From: DATJFH01 sp035495815
GTDB lineage: Bacteria > Acidobacteriota > Terriglobia > Bryobacterales > Bryobacteraceae
Length of the DNA stretch: 39,311 bases
Direction of reading: 5' to 3'
Assembly: GCA_035495815.1 (NCBI GenBank)
Contig: DATJFH010000067.1
Span: 1-39,311 of the forward strand
Positions 1-7,903 of this stretch are shown here, piece after piece (position 1 is the first letter of the stretch; each line of letters begins with the position of its first letter). A program made the translations under genes and the position numbers. The notes beneath the pieces are model-generated. The model searched no databases, was not told the DNA's origin, and saw nothing but the letters and a program-made list of their open reading frames with translations.

Positions 1-135
1 GGGCGCCGTGAAATACCCGGCGCAAGCCACACCAATAAGATCATCGTTAAGCCGTGTGCGGGAAAACCGCAAGCACGGTTTGAAAGGGGAAATTAGAAAC
101 GGACTGGTGTAAGCCAGTACCGCGCTAAAATTTAC
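1..135 (+). mobile_element. 3' end of a group II intron (domain V and probable domain VI)
   Basis: Positions 49-81 fold as a group II intron domain V. The lower helix pairs 49-56 with 74-81, a two-base AG bulge lies at 72-73, and the upper helix pairs 57-61 with 67-71 around a GAAAA loop. The catalytic AGC triad is at 50-52. A second hairpin follows (103-107 with 114-118, and 100-102 with 120-122), enclosed by an outer pairing of 90-96 with 125-133 that leaves unpaired A residues near 128-130. This has the form of domain VI with a branch-point A about 7 bases before a 3' end of type AC at 134-135. A short hairpin at 3-8/18-23 would belong to the end of domain IV. The intron body and any reverse transcriptase gene lie left of the window. 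Domain V is clear; the exact 3' splice site is inferred. Confidence 0.72.
126..131 (+). promoter_or_regulatory. Possible -10 box of the cupin gene inside the intron end
   Basis: TAAAAT lies six bases before the ATG at 138. No Shine-Dalgarno sequence is visible, so a transcript starting here would be nearly leaderless. The box falls in the 3' strand of the proposed intron domain VI, so it may be structural and not a promoter. Confidence 0.25.
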
Positions 136-137
136 CA

Positions 138-533
138 ATGAATCGACGAATTCTTCTTGCGGGCCTGGGCGCTCTTTTGGCGCAATCCGACGCCTCACAG
201 GCACAGCCCAAACCGAATGCGATTTTCCAGCATGACCTGCCCGACCTCAAATTGCAAAACTGGTCGGTAACCACGGTGGAAGTGAAGTACGCGCCGGGAG
301 GGCATTCAAATCCTCATCGTCATCCGGGCCTGACGTTCGCATACGTTCTGGAAGGCGAAATCGCGTCGAAGGTGGGCGATGAACCGGAAAAGACCTACCG
401 GACCGGCGAAATGTGGATGGAAACACCCGGCCAGCTGCACGCCGTCTCGCGCAATGCCAGCGCTACCAAGCCGGCACGGCTGCTTGCCGTTTTGCTGGCG
501 GAGAAAGGCAAACCGCTGACCTCGCCGGCGTGA
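138..533 (+). CDS. Small exported cupin-domain protein
   Basis: The 131-residue product begins with a hydrophobic leader (residues 1-22, ending in SQAQ), so it is probably exported. One cupin barrel follows. Cupin motif 1 is seen as H60-R-H62-P-G and then a YVLEGE strand; motif 2 has G90, the segment METPGQLH and H101. H60, H62 and H101 can supply metal ligands. The Glu that many cupins carry after HxH is absent here (Thr66). The substrate cannot be told from the sequence. The gene starts within a few bases of the group II intron 3' end and has no visible ribosome-binding site. Its 3' end meets the truncated tail of the ECF sigma pseudogene on the opposite strand. Confidence 0.8.
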   Translation: MNRRILLAGLGALLAQSDASQAQPKPNAIFQHDLPDLKLQNWSVTTVEVKYAPGGHSNPHRHPGLTFAYVLEGEIASKVGDEPEKTYRTGEMWMETPGQLHAVSRNASATKPARLLAVLLAEKGKPLTSPA

Positions 534-564
534 AACCGCCCCGTTAATCCACCAGGGCAGGACT

Positions 565-1254
565 GCGCCCGGGCGCGCGAGGACTGGATCTCCATCAGCG
601 CAACGAGTCCGTGGACCTCGGCCTCCCCCGGCGCAAGCTCGGCGAGGATACGGCCCAGGCGCAAGGCGTCTTCGCAAAGCGCGGGACGCATCCAGTCGCC
701 GCCGGCCGTTGCCGAGTAGCCTTCATTGAAGATGAGGTAGATCACCTCGAGCACGGACGGGACCCGCACGGCGAGCTCGGCGACGCGGGGGATCTCGAAG
801 GAGACTCGTTTCTCGGCCAGCGTCCGCTTGGCTCGTACGATGCGCTGGGCCATGGTCGCTTCCGGAACGAGGAACGCTCGCGCGATCTCGGCTGTCGTGA
901 GGCCGCCGGCCAGGCGCAGAGTCAGCCCGACTCGCGCTTCGGGGGGAAGGACGGGGTGGCAGGCCGTGAACAGGAGGCCGAGCAGATCATCGCCCAACGG
1001 ATCATCCAGGGCGGCGTCCAGTTCGGCCACGGCGCGTCGATGGCGCGATGCTTCGCGGTGGCCATGAGCCAGGCGCCCGGATTTTCCGGAATGCCAGACT
1101 CCGGCCATTGCTGCAGCGCCGCTACCAGAGCATCCTGCGCAAGATCCTCGGCCCGCCCGATGTCGCGGACGATACGCGCCAGGCCTCCGATGAGCCTCGC
1201 CGATTCGATTCTCCAGACCGCGTCGATCGCGCGGTGTGTATCGGTAGCCGCCAC
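565..1254 (-). pseudogene. ECF42-type sigma factor, frameshifted and truncated
   Basis: Two minus-strand frames together spell an ECF sigma factor of the ECF42/SigJ-like group. The first frame (GTG at 1254 down to about 1050) encodes the sigma-2 region, with VWRIESARLIGGLARIVRD and AEDLAQDALVAAL. The homology then moves to another frame at the point where HRAID is followed by AVAELDAALDDP, so the linker of about 30 residues usual in this family is missing and the frame is shifted. Region 4 (LTTAEIARAFLVPEATMAQRI, IVRAKRTLAEKR) and the start of the C-terminal SnoaL/TPR-like extension (VLEVIYLIFNEGYSAT, VHGLVALMEIQSSRARA) follow. Similarity stops near 565; intact members are about 400 residues, so roughly 120-150 C-terminal residues are lost. 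It lies just downstream of its usual DGPF partner gene. A sequencing error could explain the frameshift but not the missing tail. Confidence 0.8.
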
Positions 1255-1297
1255 TTGTACCGATCACAGCATCCTTGCGCGCCCGGCGCAAGTGCGG

Positions 1298-1741
1298 TTA
1301 CGGCTCCTGCGCCTTTTTCCGAAGGGTATCCCGCAGGTTCTGCTCGCGCGCCGCTTCCTCCGGCGGAAAAACATCGGCTGGAAAGTCCGAGGCCTCGAAT
1401 ACCTGCCGGATCTCGATCTCGCCGTCGGTATCCGGACCATGGGGCGCCGGCGAACGCTTCGCCCATTCGATGGCCTCTTCTTTGGACTTCACTTCAATCA
1501 TCCAGAAGCCGGCGATCAGCTCCTTGGCTTCGGTAAAAGGACCGTCGATCACGGTCGGCTTCCCCTTCGAAAACCTGACCTTGGCGCCCTTAGAGGTGGC
1601 ATGGAGCCCCTCTCCCATCAGCATCACGCCCGCTTTCACCATTTCCTCGTTGAATTTGCCCATCGCCGCCATGAGTTCCCTCGACGGCATGACGCCCGCT
1701 TCGGTGTCCTTGTTTGCTTTGACCATCATCACGAATCGCAT
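1298..1741 (-). CDS. YCII/DGPF-domain protein
   Basis: This is a 147-residue soluble protein of the YCII-related (DGPF) family. It starts with MRFVMMVKANKDTEAG and carries the family signature at residues 66-82 (VIDGPFTEAKELIAGFW). DGPF proteins are ferredoxin-like dimers often encoded directly before ECF42 sigma factors, as here: the sigma pseudogene starts 43 bases downstream. The family is thought to act with or modulate the sigma factor, but no reaction is established. The start is well supported by an AAAAAGGAG ribosome-binding site six bases upstream. With the sigma partner broken, the gene may be an orphan of a former regulatory pair. Confidence 0.88.
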   Translation of the reverse strand: MRFVMMVKANKDTEAGVMPSRELMAAMGKFNEEMVKAGVMLMGEGLHATSKGAKVRFSKGKPTVIDGPFTEAKELIAGFWMIEVKSKEEAIEWAKRSPAPHGPDTDGEIEIRQVFEASDFPADVFPPEEAAREQNLRDTLRKKAQEP

Positions 1742-1747
1742 GTATGT

Positions 1748-1756
1748 CTCCTTTTT
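1748..1756 (-). promoter_or_regulatory. Ribosome-binding site of the DGPF gene
   Basis: On the minus strand AAAAAGGAG lies six bases before ATG 1741. It is one of only two strong Shine-Dalgarno sequences in the window. Confidence 0.8.
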
Positions 1757-1759
1757 AGT

Positions 1760-1800
1760 GAGGCAGGCTGAAGGGCGTTTCCACCGGTTAAGCCTGCCTC
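1760..1800. repeat. 10-bp inverted repeat upstream of the DGPF gene
   Basis: GAGGCAGGCT (1760-1769) and AGCCTGCCTC (1791-1800) are perfect inverted copies separated by 21 bases. The hairpin lies immediately upstream of the DGPF ribosome-binding site. It could be an operator, a 5'-leader hairpin, or a dispersed palindromic repeat. No T-run follows on the plus strand, so it does not look like a simple terminator. Confidence 0.6.
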
Positions 1801-2181
1801 TACTTTAGCGTCGAATGGGGAATGGCAGAATCGACAGCGACTCCGCATTCATTTGTTCCGGTAAAACTTGCATGGGGCGAACCAATCCCTGGTTCAAAAG
1901 AATCCGGCTTCGCCGCGGTTTTGCCCCTTTTCACTTTAAACAAGTTCCTGGAAACACTGTAGACGATCGGATTCAGTACTATTACCACCAGAGATTTGCC
2001 AGGATTCCGGCGCCAGCTCTATGTGGCTGTTTTTTTTACAACTTGCGAATATTATCAGCGGGTCCCCAAAATGGTATTAAGTCATTAAGAATCTTATGCT
2101 AGTACCCGAAATGTCCGTTTTCTGGCTTTCCACCTGCTAATCCGAGATTTGTCTGAATTTCGTAACCAATACGGTGGGTTC
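1801..2181. other. AT-richer intergenic region before the histidine kinase
   Basis: No convincing gene is present; short open frames here lack a ribosome-binding site and protein-like composition. The second half (about 1920-2110) is clearly more AT-rich than the rest of the window, with an eight-base T-run near 2031 and a TATGCT box at 2095-2100. It probably holds the promoter of the downstream kinase gene, but I cannot place it with confidence. Confidence 0.4.
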
Positions 2182-3732
2182 ATGGATAAATTGCCGGAAG
2201 GTTTTGCAACCATTCTCGATCGAATGCCGGTGGCCTGCATACTACTGGACCAGAGTCTTCACTGTACTTATTGGAATCACGCCGCCGAGGAGCTGTTCGA
2301 TTATTACTCTGCGGAGGCGCTGGGCAGAAGGCTGTTCGACCTGATCGCGCTGGGGGAGGAGTCCTCTCCAGAGGACGAGTTCCGGCGTTGCATTTCCGCC
2401 CGGGAATCGCAAGTGAGCCGCGTCACCGGGAACCGGTCCAAGCAGGGACGGGTGCTGGCCTGCGAGTGGAGCACCACGCGGTTGGCCGGCGCAGGCGGCG
2501 AGTTGCTGGGGCTGCTTTGCGTGTGCCGGGACTTGACCGAGCAGAGGCAACTCCAGGAGCAGTTGCGCCAGGCTCAGAAGGCGGAAGCCATGGGACTGCT
2601 GGTCGGCGGCATTTCCCACGACTTCAACAACCTGCTTACGGTGATCAGCGGGTACTCCGGCATGCTCATTCGCGACGCGGAACCGGGCTCGGCCGTGTTC
2701 CACCATGCGGAGCAGGTTGCCGACGCGGTCGATCGGGCATCTTCATTGACCAGACAGTTGCTCGCCTTCAGCCGGAAGCGCGTGGTACAGCCGGCGCTGC
2801 TGGATTTGAATGATCTTGTCAGCAAGATGGAAAAGCTGCTGCGCCGGGTTCTGGGTGAAGATGTGGAGCTGATCACCACGCTGGCCCACGATCTGGGCGC
2901 GGTCCGAATCGACCGGGGGCAGGTCGAGCAGGTGTTGATGAACCTGGCGGTCAATGCCCGCTGGGCGATGCCGGAGGGCGGCCGTCTGAGGATCCAGACA
3001 TCCAGAGCGGATTTGGATCATGAACACCGCTACGGCCGCTTCTCGTGTCCCCCCGGACGATACGTTCTCCTTTCCGTGACCGACACGGGTCACGGCATGG
3101 ACCATCGCACTCGCGAGCGAATTTTCGAGCCCTTCTTCACGACCAGGGACTTCGGAGAAGGCACGGGGCTGGGGCTGGCGACTGTTCGCCGAATCGTGGA
3201 GGAGAATAAGGGCCACATCCTGGTCTTCAGCGAGAGGGGCTCGGGAACGTCCATGAAGCTGTATCTTCCGCGGGTGGAGGAATGGCCTTACACCGTCGAG
3301 CGCCGGGATAACGTGAGCGTCGAGGAAGGCTCCCAAGTGGGAACCATTCTGCTGGTGGAAGACGAAGCGTTGGTACTCGAGACGGTGAAGCGCATGCTGG
3401 CGCGGGAAGGCTATACGGTGCTGGAGGCCAAAACCCAGGAGCAGGCTTGTGAAACCTGCCGATCCTACCCCGGCGTGATCGACCTTCTGTTGACGGACGT
3501 TGTGCTGCGAGAAGGGAGTGGTCCGGATCTGGCGGCGGAAGCGGTGTTGCTGCGGCCGGACTTGATCGTGGTTTATATGACAGGCTACTCCGATCACGGT
3601 CTGTTGCGGAACGCGATTCGAGACTCGGCGGCCTTCCTCATACAGAAACCGCTGACGACCCGATCTTTGAATTCCATCCTGCGCAGGGCGATGAGGCCGG
3701 GACGCCAAATGACGGCGCGGCCGATAAGCTGA
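2182..3732 (+). CDS. PAS-domain hybrid histidine kinase with C-terminal receiver
   Basis: This predicted 516-residue cytoplasmic sensor kinase has no membrane segment. A PAS domain spans about residues 5-120, then a coiled linker (QLQEQLRQAQKAEAMG). The HisKA-type phosphoacceptor is H146 in GGISHDFNNLL. The ATPase domain shows an N box (N254, N258), G1 box DTGHGM near 301, F box FEPFFTT and G2 box GTGLGL near 328. A CheY-like receiver (about 388-505) has acidic residues in VEDE, the phosphoacceptor D439 in LLTDVVL, and K489. The usual Asp of NARDAMP is Trp261 here. ATG 2182 is preferred because GGTGGG lies about five bases upstream; a TTG at 2149 would add 11 residues. No partner regulator is adjacent, so signal and output are unknown. 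Confidence 0.9.
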   Translation: MDKLPEGFATILDRMPVACILLDQSLHCTYWNHAAEELFDYYSAEALGRRLFDLIALGEESSPEDEFRRCISARESQVSRVTGNRSKQGRVLACEWSTTRLAGAGGELLGLLCVCRDLTEQRQLQEQLRQAQKAEAMGLLVGGISHDFNNLLTVISGYSGMLIRDAEPGSAVFHHAEQVADAVDRASSLTRQLLAFSRKRVVQPALLDLNDLVSKMEKLLRRVLGEDVELITTLAHDLGAVRIDRGQVEQVLMNLAVNARWAMPEGGRLRIQTSRADLDHEHRYGRFSCPPGRYVLLSVTDTGHGMDHRTRERIFEPFFTTRDFGEGTGLGLATVRRIVEENKGHILVFSERGSGTSMKLYLPRVEEWPYTVERRDNVSVEEGSQVGTILLVEDEALVLETVKRMLAREGYTVLEAKTQEQACETCRSYPGVIDLLLTDVVLREGSGPDLAAEAVLLRPDLIVVYMTGYSDHGLLRNAIRDSAAFLIQKPLTTRSLNSILRRAMRPGRQMTARPIS

Positions 3733-4210
3733 TTATTCGTTCGGTCATTGCCTGGCCGGCGGCTTCCTCGGCGTTCGAAGGGAAATCGGACGGAGGATGC
3801 CTCCGCAAATCGGCGCGATGGCCGCGAAGCGTCCCGGCTCACGGGCGGCAGTCCGTAACAGCCCCTTGGAAAGTCCGGTGAGGTTAGACGCGGTCGGGTC
3901 GCCGTGTAAGCGCTCGGGATTCCGGCGAACTGCCGCGGGCGGGCCGATCAGGGTCTGGGTGATTCCATTGTCCTAGGATTCGGCGGCAGGAATGACCGGC
4001 CAGGTGACTGCGCTGAAGTCGCGCGGCGGGTAGACTTGGTAGACCTTGCGGCGAGGGACCCGTTTCCGGTATCAGGGATCCGGCTGTCCAGCGACTGACT
4101 CCTGGCCGACGAGTCGCCACGGGGGAGTGCCGCGCCACACAGGCGGCAGACGCGCTATACTGTGATTTCGGCATATTCCCGACCGCTCTTCGGCGCGAAG
4201 GGCTAGTGGT
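3733..4210. other. Intergenic region with a possible gene remnant
   Basis: No intact gene is seen. On the minus strand, 3973-4071 keeps a 32-codon stretch between stops that reads like the end of a real protein (VYQVYPPRDFSAVTWPVIP followed by AAES and a stop). It may be a decayed gene tail. The right end holds the putative -10 box of the yceD operon. Confidence 0.35.
4156..4161 (+). promoter_or_regulatory. Putative -10 box of the yceD-rpmF-plsX operon
   Basis: TATACT lies 49 bases before ATG 4211. No good -35 hexamer is seen at 16-18 bases upstream, so this is a tentative promoter. Confidence 0.35.
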
Positions 4211-4726
4211 ATGTTCCTGAACATCAAAGAGATGGAAGTAAGGAGGATTCAATTTGACGAATCCTTCGAACCGGGAAAGATCGACTTTTCCGATACGGGT
4301 GTGAGGCAGGCCGGTCCGGTGCGCGCCGTCGGATGGGCGCGCCTGGTAGCGGATGCCGGCGGTGAGATCCAGGTGACGGGCCGCTACTCGGCGGCGTTCG
4401 AGGCCGAGTGCGACCGGTGCCTGGGGCCGGTAGAGTATTCGCTCGAGAACAATTTTGATTTGTTTTATCGTCCCCCCTCCGAATTGGCGGCGGACGAGGT
4501 GAAGATCGACGAGGACGAAGCCGAGATCGGATTTTACGAGGGATCGGGACTCGAGCTCGCCGAAGTAATCAAGGAGCAGATTCTGCTGGCGCTGCCGATG
4601 CAGAAAGTATGCCGCGACGATTGCAAGGGAATCTGCCCGTATTGCGGCGCCAATCGGAACGAGGTTGATTGCCGGCACTCCGGCAAGCCGGCGGACGATC
4701 GCTGGACAGCGCTGAAAAACTTATAA
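4211..4726 (+). CDS. yceD: DUF177/YceD family protein
   Basis: The 171-residue product matches the DUF177 (YceD) family. Cysteine pairs typical of it are present: ECDRCL at about residues 70-75 and CRDDCKGICPYCGANRN at about 133-149, which probably bind a metal. In plants and bacteria, family members are linked to 23S rRNA accumulation, and yceD is nearly always just upstream of rpmF, as here. The gene begins the yceD-rpmF-plsX order found in many bacteria. An upstream TATACT may drive it; no strong Shine-Dalgarno sequence is seen. Confidence 0.9.
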   Translation: MFLNIKEMEVRRIQFDESFEPGKIDFSDTGVRQAGPVRAVGWARLVADAGGEIQVTGRYSAAFEAECDRCLGPVEYSLENNFDLFYRPPSELAADEVKIDEDEAEIGFYEGSGLELAEVIKEQILLALPMQKVCRDDCKGICPYCGANRNEVDCRHSGKPADDRWTALKNL

Positions 4727-4767
4727 TACGACCGTTACGGTCCCTGAAAGAAGCTGATAATAGAGCT

Positions 4768-4950
4768 ATGCCGAATCCAAAACGAAGACACTCGAACGCC
4801 CGGCGGGGAAAGCGCCGCGCCCACGATCACTTGAAGAGGCCCGCGCTGTCGGAATGCCCGTCGTGCCATGAATACCGCCTGCCGCACCGGGTATGCCCGC
4901 ACTGCGGACAGTATCACGGGCGGGAAGTCGTAGAAGTTGCTGAAAAGTAG
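4768..4950 (+). CDS. rpmF: 50S ribosomal protein L32
   Basis: This is a 60-residue basic protein beginning MPNPKRRHSNARRGKRRAHD, the typical L32 N-terminus. A zinc ribbon is formed by C30, C33, C43 and C46 (CPSC and CPHC), so it is the zinc-binding C+ form. The ATG at 4768 gives the normal family length; a longer open frame starting upstream would add residues that do not belong to L32. It lies between yceD and plsX. TATAAT at 4722-4727 and GATAAT at 4756-4761 suggest possible internal promoters. Confidence 0.96.
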   Translation: MPNPKRRHSNARRGKRRAHDHLKRPALSECPSCHEYRLPHRVCPHCGQYHGREVVEVAEK

Positions 4951-4973
4951 CGCGTCCGGCGAGTCTCCTTATT

Positions 4974-5987
4974 ATGGTGACCATCGCTGTAGACGCCATG
5001 GGCGCCGATAATGCGCCCAAGCCGGAAGTAGAAGGGGCGATTCGGGCCGCGCGCACGCTGGGGGTTAAGGTGATTCTCGTGGGGCGCGAGGAAGTGATCC
5101 GGCGCGAGCTGGCCCAGCATGAGGACATCGAATCGCTGCCCATCGAAGTGGTCCACGCCAGCGAGTACGTGACCATGGAGGACAGCGCCGCCAAGGCGAT
5201 GCGCGCCAAGCGCGACAGCTCCATGCGCGTGGCGGCCCGGCTGGTGCGCGACAAGGCGGCTGACGGCTTCATCTCCGCTGGAAATACCGGCGCATGCATG
5301 GCTATCGCCAAGATCGTCCTGGGAGTGGTCCCCGGGGTCGACCGGCCGGCGTTGTCAGGTCTGTTTCCCACGCTCAAAGGCACGCCCGTGGTGGTGGTAG
5401 ACGTCGGCGCGAACGTGGATTGCTCCGCCCGCATGCTGGCGCAGTTCGCAGTGATGGGCGAAATCTACGCGCGGGTCGTGCTGCAGATGCATAATCCCCA
5501 CGTGGGCCTGCTGTCCATAGGCGAAGAGGAGCTCAAAGGCAACGAGTTGACTCGCGCCGCCACCCCGCTGCTGAAGGCGTTGAACCTGAATTTCATTGGC
5601 AATGTGGAAGGACGGGACATTTACTCGGGCAAGGCGGACGTGATTGTCTGCGATGGCTTCATCGGAAACGTGGCGCTGAAAGTCAGCGAAGGCGTGGTGG
5701 ACATCGTCAAGCATATGCTGCAGGAGTCGCTCAAGGCAACGATCACGCGCAAGATCGGGTATGTGCTGTCGAAGGCGGCTTACACGGATTTCAAGAAGCG
5801 GGTGGATTACTCCGAGTACGGCGGAGCTCCGCTGCTGGGCGTCAAGGGCGTGTGCATTGTCTGCCACGGACGGTCCAACGCCAACGCGATTCGGAACGCG
5901 GTCCGGGTGGCGGCCGAATTCTCGCGTGGTCATATCAACCACCTGATCGAGCACGAGCTGAGAGGCGTGACCGTCGGCGCAGGTTAA
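4974..5987 (+). CDS. plsX: Phosphate acyltransferase PlsX
   Basis: The 337-residue product makes acyl-phosphate from acyl-ACP, the first step of the PlsX-PlsY route to phosphatidic acid. It is a peripheral inner-membrane enzyme. Family features are the N-terminal VTIAVDAMGADNAP, the central SAGNTGACMAIAK near residue 101, VVDVGANVDC, GLLSIGEEELKGNEL, and VCDGFIGNVALKVSEG; the conserved GKADVIVCDGFIGN block is intact. Length is normal. The gene follows rpmF by 23 bases, the usual order, but the fabH/fabD genes that often come next are replaced by dsbD, 14 bases downstream. Confidence 0.96.
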   Translation: MVTIAVDAMGADNAPKPEVEGAIRAARTLGVKVILVGREEVIRRELAQHEDIESLPIEVVHASEYVTMEDSAAKAMRAKRDSSMRVAARLVRDKAADGFISAGNTGACMAIAKIVLGVVPGVDRPALSGLFPTLKGTPVVVVDVGANVDCSARMLAQFAVMGEIYARVVLQMHNPHVGLLSIGEEELKGNELTRAATPLLKALNLNFIGNVEGRDIYSGKADVIVCDGFIGNVALKVSEGVVDIVKHMLQESLKATITRKIGYVLSKAAYTDFKKRVDYSEYGGAPLLGVKGVCIVCHGRSNANAIRNAVRVAAEFSRGHINHLIEHELRGVTVGAG

Positions 5988-6001
5988 GGGCGGATCTCAA
6001 G

Positions 6002-7903
6002 ATGTCGGACTTCAGATGTCAGTCTGTGCGTTCTCTGGCGTTGCTGGCATCACTGTCATGGGCGGCTTCGGCTCAGCCGCTCAATCCGGTCAAATGGTCG
6101 CTCACGGTGGAGCCGCCTGCCGCGGCGCCGGGATCGAAAGTTGCCGGCCATCTGACTGCCTCAATCGAACCGGGATGGCACCTTTACGCTCTGGCCACGC
6201 CCCCGCCTTCGCCTCCCTCTAAAATACAGTTGCCGGAAGGCTCCATCGCCGACGGCCTCGTGGTCCATTTCCGGGCGCCCAAAAGGGCATTCGATCCAAA
6301 CTTCAGCATCGAGACTCAGACTTATGAGGAGAAGGCCGAGTTTTTGGTCGCGGCTACCATCAAAAGCGATGCCCCAGCGGGTCCGGCCGAGTTGGCGATC
6401 CTGGTACGCTTCAACGTCTGCGACGCTACCCGCTGCCTGCCGCCCCGTAAATTCACGGCTACCGCGCCCCTGAAAATCGATCCGAACGCGACCCCTCAGC
6501 CGGTCGTCGTACCTGCCGGATTCACGGAATTCAAGCCCGGCGCGGCGGCGCCCGTCAACGGCTCCGCGCCTGCACAGGCGCCGCCGGCGGGGACGCAGGA
6601 TCTCGGGCCGTTTGTGCTGCTGGCTTTTGGCGCGGGGCTCCTCGCCATCTTCACGCCATGCGTCTTCCCGATGATCCCGATTACGATGTCGTTCTTCCTG
6701 AACCGGGAGTCCGGCAGCCGAAAAGAGGGCGTGATTCAGGCCGGCGTCTTCTGCCTCGGAATCATCGTGCTGTTTTCCGGGATCGGCCTGCTGACGACGA
6801 CGGTCCTAGGTCCGTTCGGCGTGGTGCAGCTCGGTTCGAGCCCCTGGGTGAACTCGTTCATCTCGATCGTGTTCCTGGTGTTCGGATTGAGCCTGCTGGG
6901 CGCTTTCGAGATTACGCTTCCTTCGGGCCTGCTAACCAAACTGGACGGAGCGTCGCAGCGCGGCGGCTTTCTTGGGACCATGCTGATGGGCCTCACCTTC
7001 TCGCTGACCTCGTTCGCCTGCGTGGGGCCTTTCGTGGGACCGTTGCTGGCGGCTTCCGCGCAGTCCGGCGGCTCGCGGCCTCTGATCGGCATGGCGACCT
7101 TCGCCACGGGGCTGGCCACGCCGTTCTTCCTGCTCGCCGTCTTCCCGGGATTCCTGAAACGCATGCCCAAGAGCGGCGGATGGCTGCCGCGCGTGAAAGT
7201 GGTGATGGGTTTCGTGGTGCTGGCGGCGATGTTGAAGTATCTGGCCTCGGTGGACCAAGTGCTGCGCTGGAACTTTCTGACCCGCGAGCGGTTCCTTGCC
7301 GCGTGGGTGATCCTGTTCGCCATGGCCGGGTTGTACCTGCTGGGCTTTCTGCGCCTCGAAGGCGTAAAGAAAGACGACCCGCTGGGACTGGGACGGCTGC
7401 TCACGGGAATGGTATTCCTAGCGTTCGCGTTGAGCCTGATTCCGGGCATGTTCGGCGGCAAGCTGGGCGATCTGGATGCTTACGTGCCGCTGCCATCGGA
7501 GACAGTGCAGGCGGGTGGAAGCGCCCAGGCCGGCCTGGCATGGATCAAGAACGACTATAAGGCGGCTCTCGACCGCGCCCGGAGCGAAGGCAAGCTGGTG
7601 TTCGTGAATTTTACGGGCTATGCCTGCACGAACTGTCACTGGATGAAAGCCAACATGTTCACGCGGCCGGAAATCGCCGCGGCCATGAACCGGTATGTGC
7701 TGCTCGAGCTGTTCACCGACGGCAGCGACGCGGCTTCCGAGCAGAATCAGAAGATCCAGGAGACCAAGTTCAATACCATCGCCATACCGTACTACGCGAT
7801 ACTCGATCCGGACGAGAAGGTGGTGGCCACTTCCGCCTTCACCAAGGATCCGCAGGAGTATCTCGACTTCCTCAAGAAAGGGCTGACCTCCAAGGCGTCC
7901 TGA
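6002..7903 (+). CDS. dsbD: Thiol:disulfide interchange protein DsbD
   Basis: The 633-residue membrane protein carries reducing power from cytoplasmic thioredoxin to the periplasm. A signal peptide (about 1-25) precedes the periplasmic DsbD-alpha domain with redox Cys140 and Cys145 (FNVCDATRC). A membrane domain of about eight helices (about 200-485) has the conserved Cys pair C220 (FTPCVFPMIPI) and C340 (SFACVGPFVGP). The C-terminal thioredoxin-like gamma domain has C542 and C545 in YACTNCHWMK. All six redox cysteines are therefore present. ATG 6002 is chosen because it gives a signal peptide and lies 14 bases after plsX; an open frame extending further upstream lies inside plsX. Its stop overlaps the next start (TGATG). 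Confidence 0.93.
   Translation: MSDFRCQSVRSLALLASLSWAASAQPLNPVKWSLTVEPPAAAPGSKVAGHLTASIEPGWHLYALATPPPSPPSKIQLPEGSIADGLVVHFRAPKRAFDPNFSIETQTYEEKAEFLVAATIKSDAPAGPAELAILVRFNVCDATRCLPPRKFTATAPLKIDPNATPQPVVVPAGFTEFKPGAAAPVNGSAPAQAPPAGTQDLGPFVLLAFGAGLLAIFTPCVFPMIPITMSFFLNRESGSRKEGVIQAGVFCLGIIVLFSGIGLLTTTVLGPFGVVQLGSSPWVNSFISIVFLVFGLSLLGAFEITLPSGLLTKLDGASQRGGFLGTMLMGLTFSLTSFACVGPFVGPLLAASAQSGGSRPLIGMATFATGLATPFFLLAVFPGFLKRMPKSGGWLPRVKVVMGFVVLAAMLKYLASVDQVLRWNFLTRERFLAAWVILFAMAGLYLLGFLRLEGVKKDDPLGLGRLLTGMVFLAFALSLIPGMFGGKLGDLDAYVPLPSETVQAGGSAQAGLAWIKNDYKAALDRARSEGKLVFVNFTGYACTNCHWMKANMFTRPEIAAAMNRYVLLELFTDGSDAASEQNQKIQETKFNTIAIPYYAILDPDEKVVATSAFTKDPQEYLDFLKKGLTSKAS

Noticed and set aside
611..1771. 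Open frame of 386 codons on the plus strand opposite the DGPF and ECF genes
   Set aside because: The minus strand encodes clear DGPF and sigma-factor domains; the plus translation shows none.
1815..2102. Small plus-strand gene of 95 codons in the gap before the kinase
   Set aside because: No ribosome-binding site, no protein-like pattern, and it runs through the AT-rich presumed promoter region.
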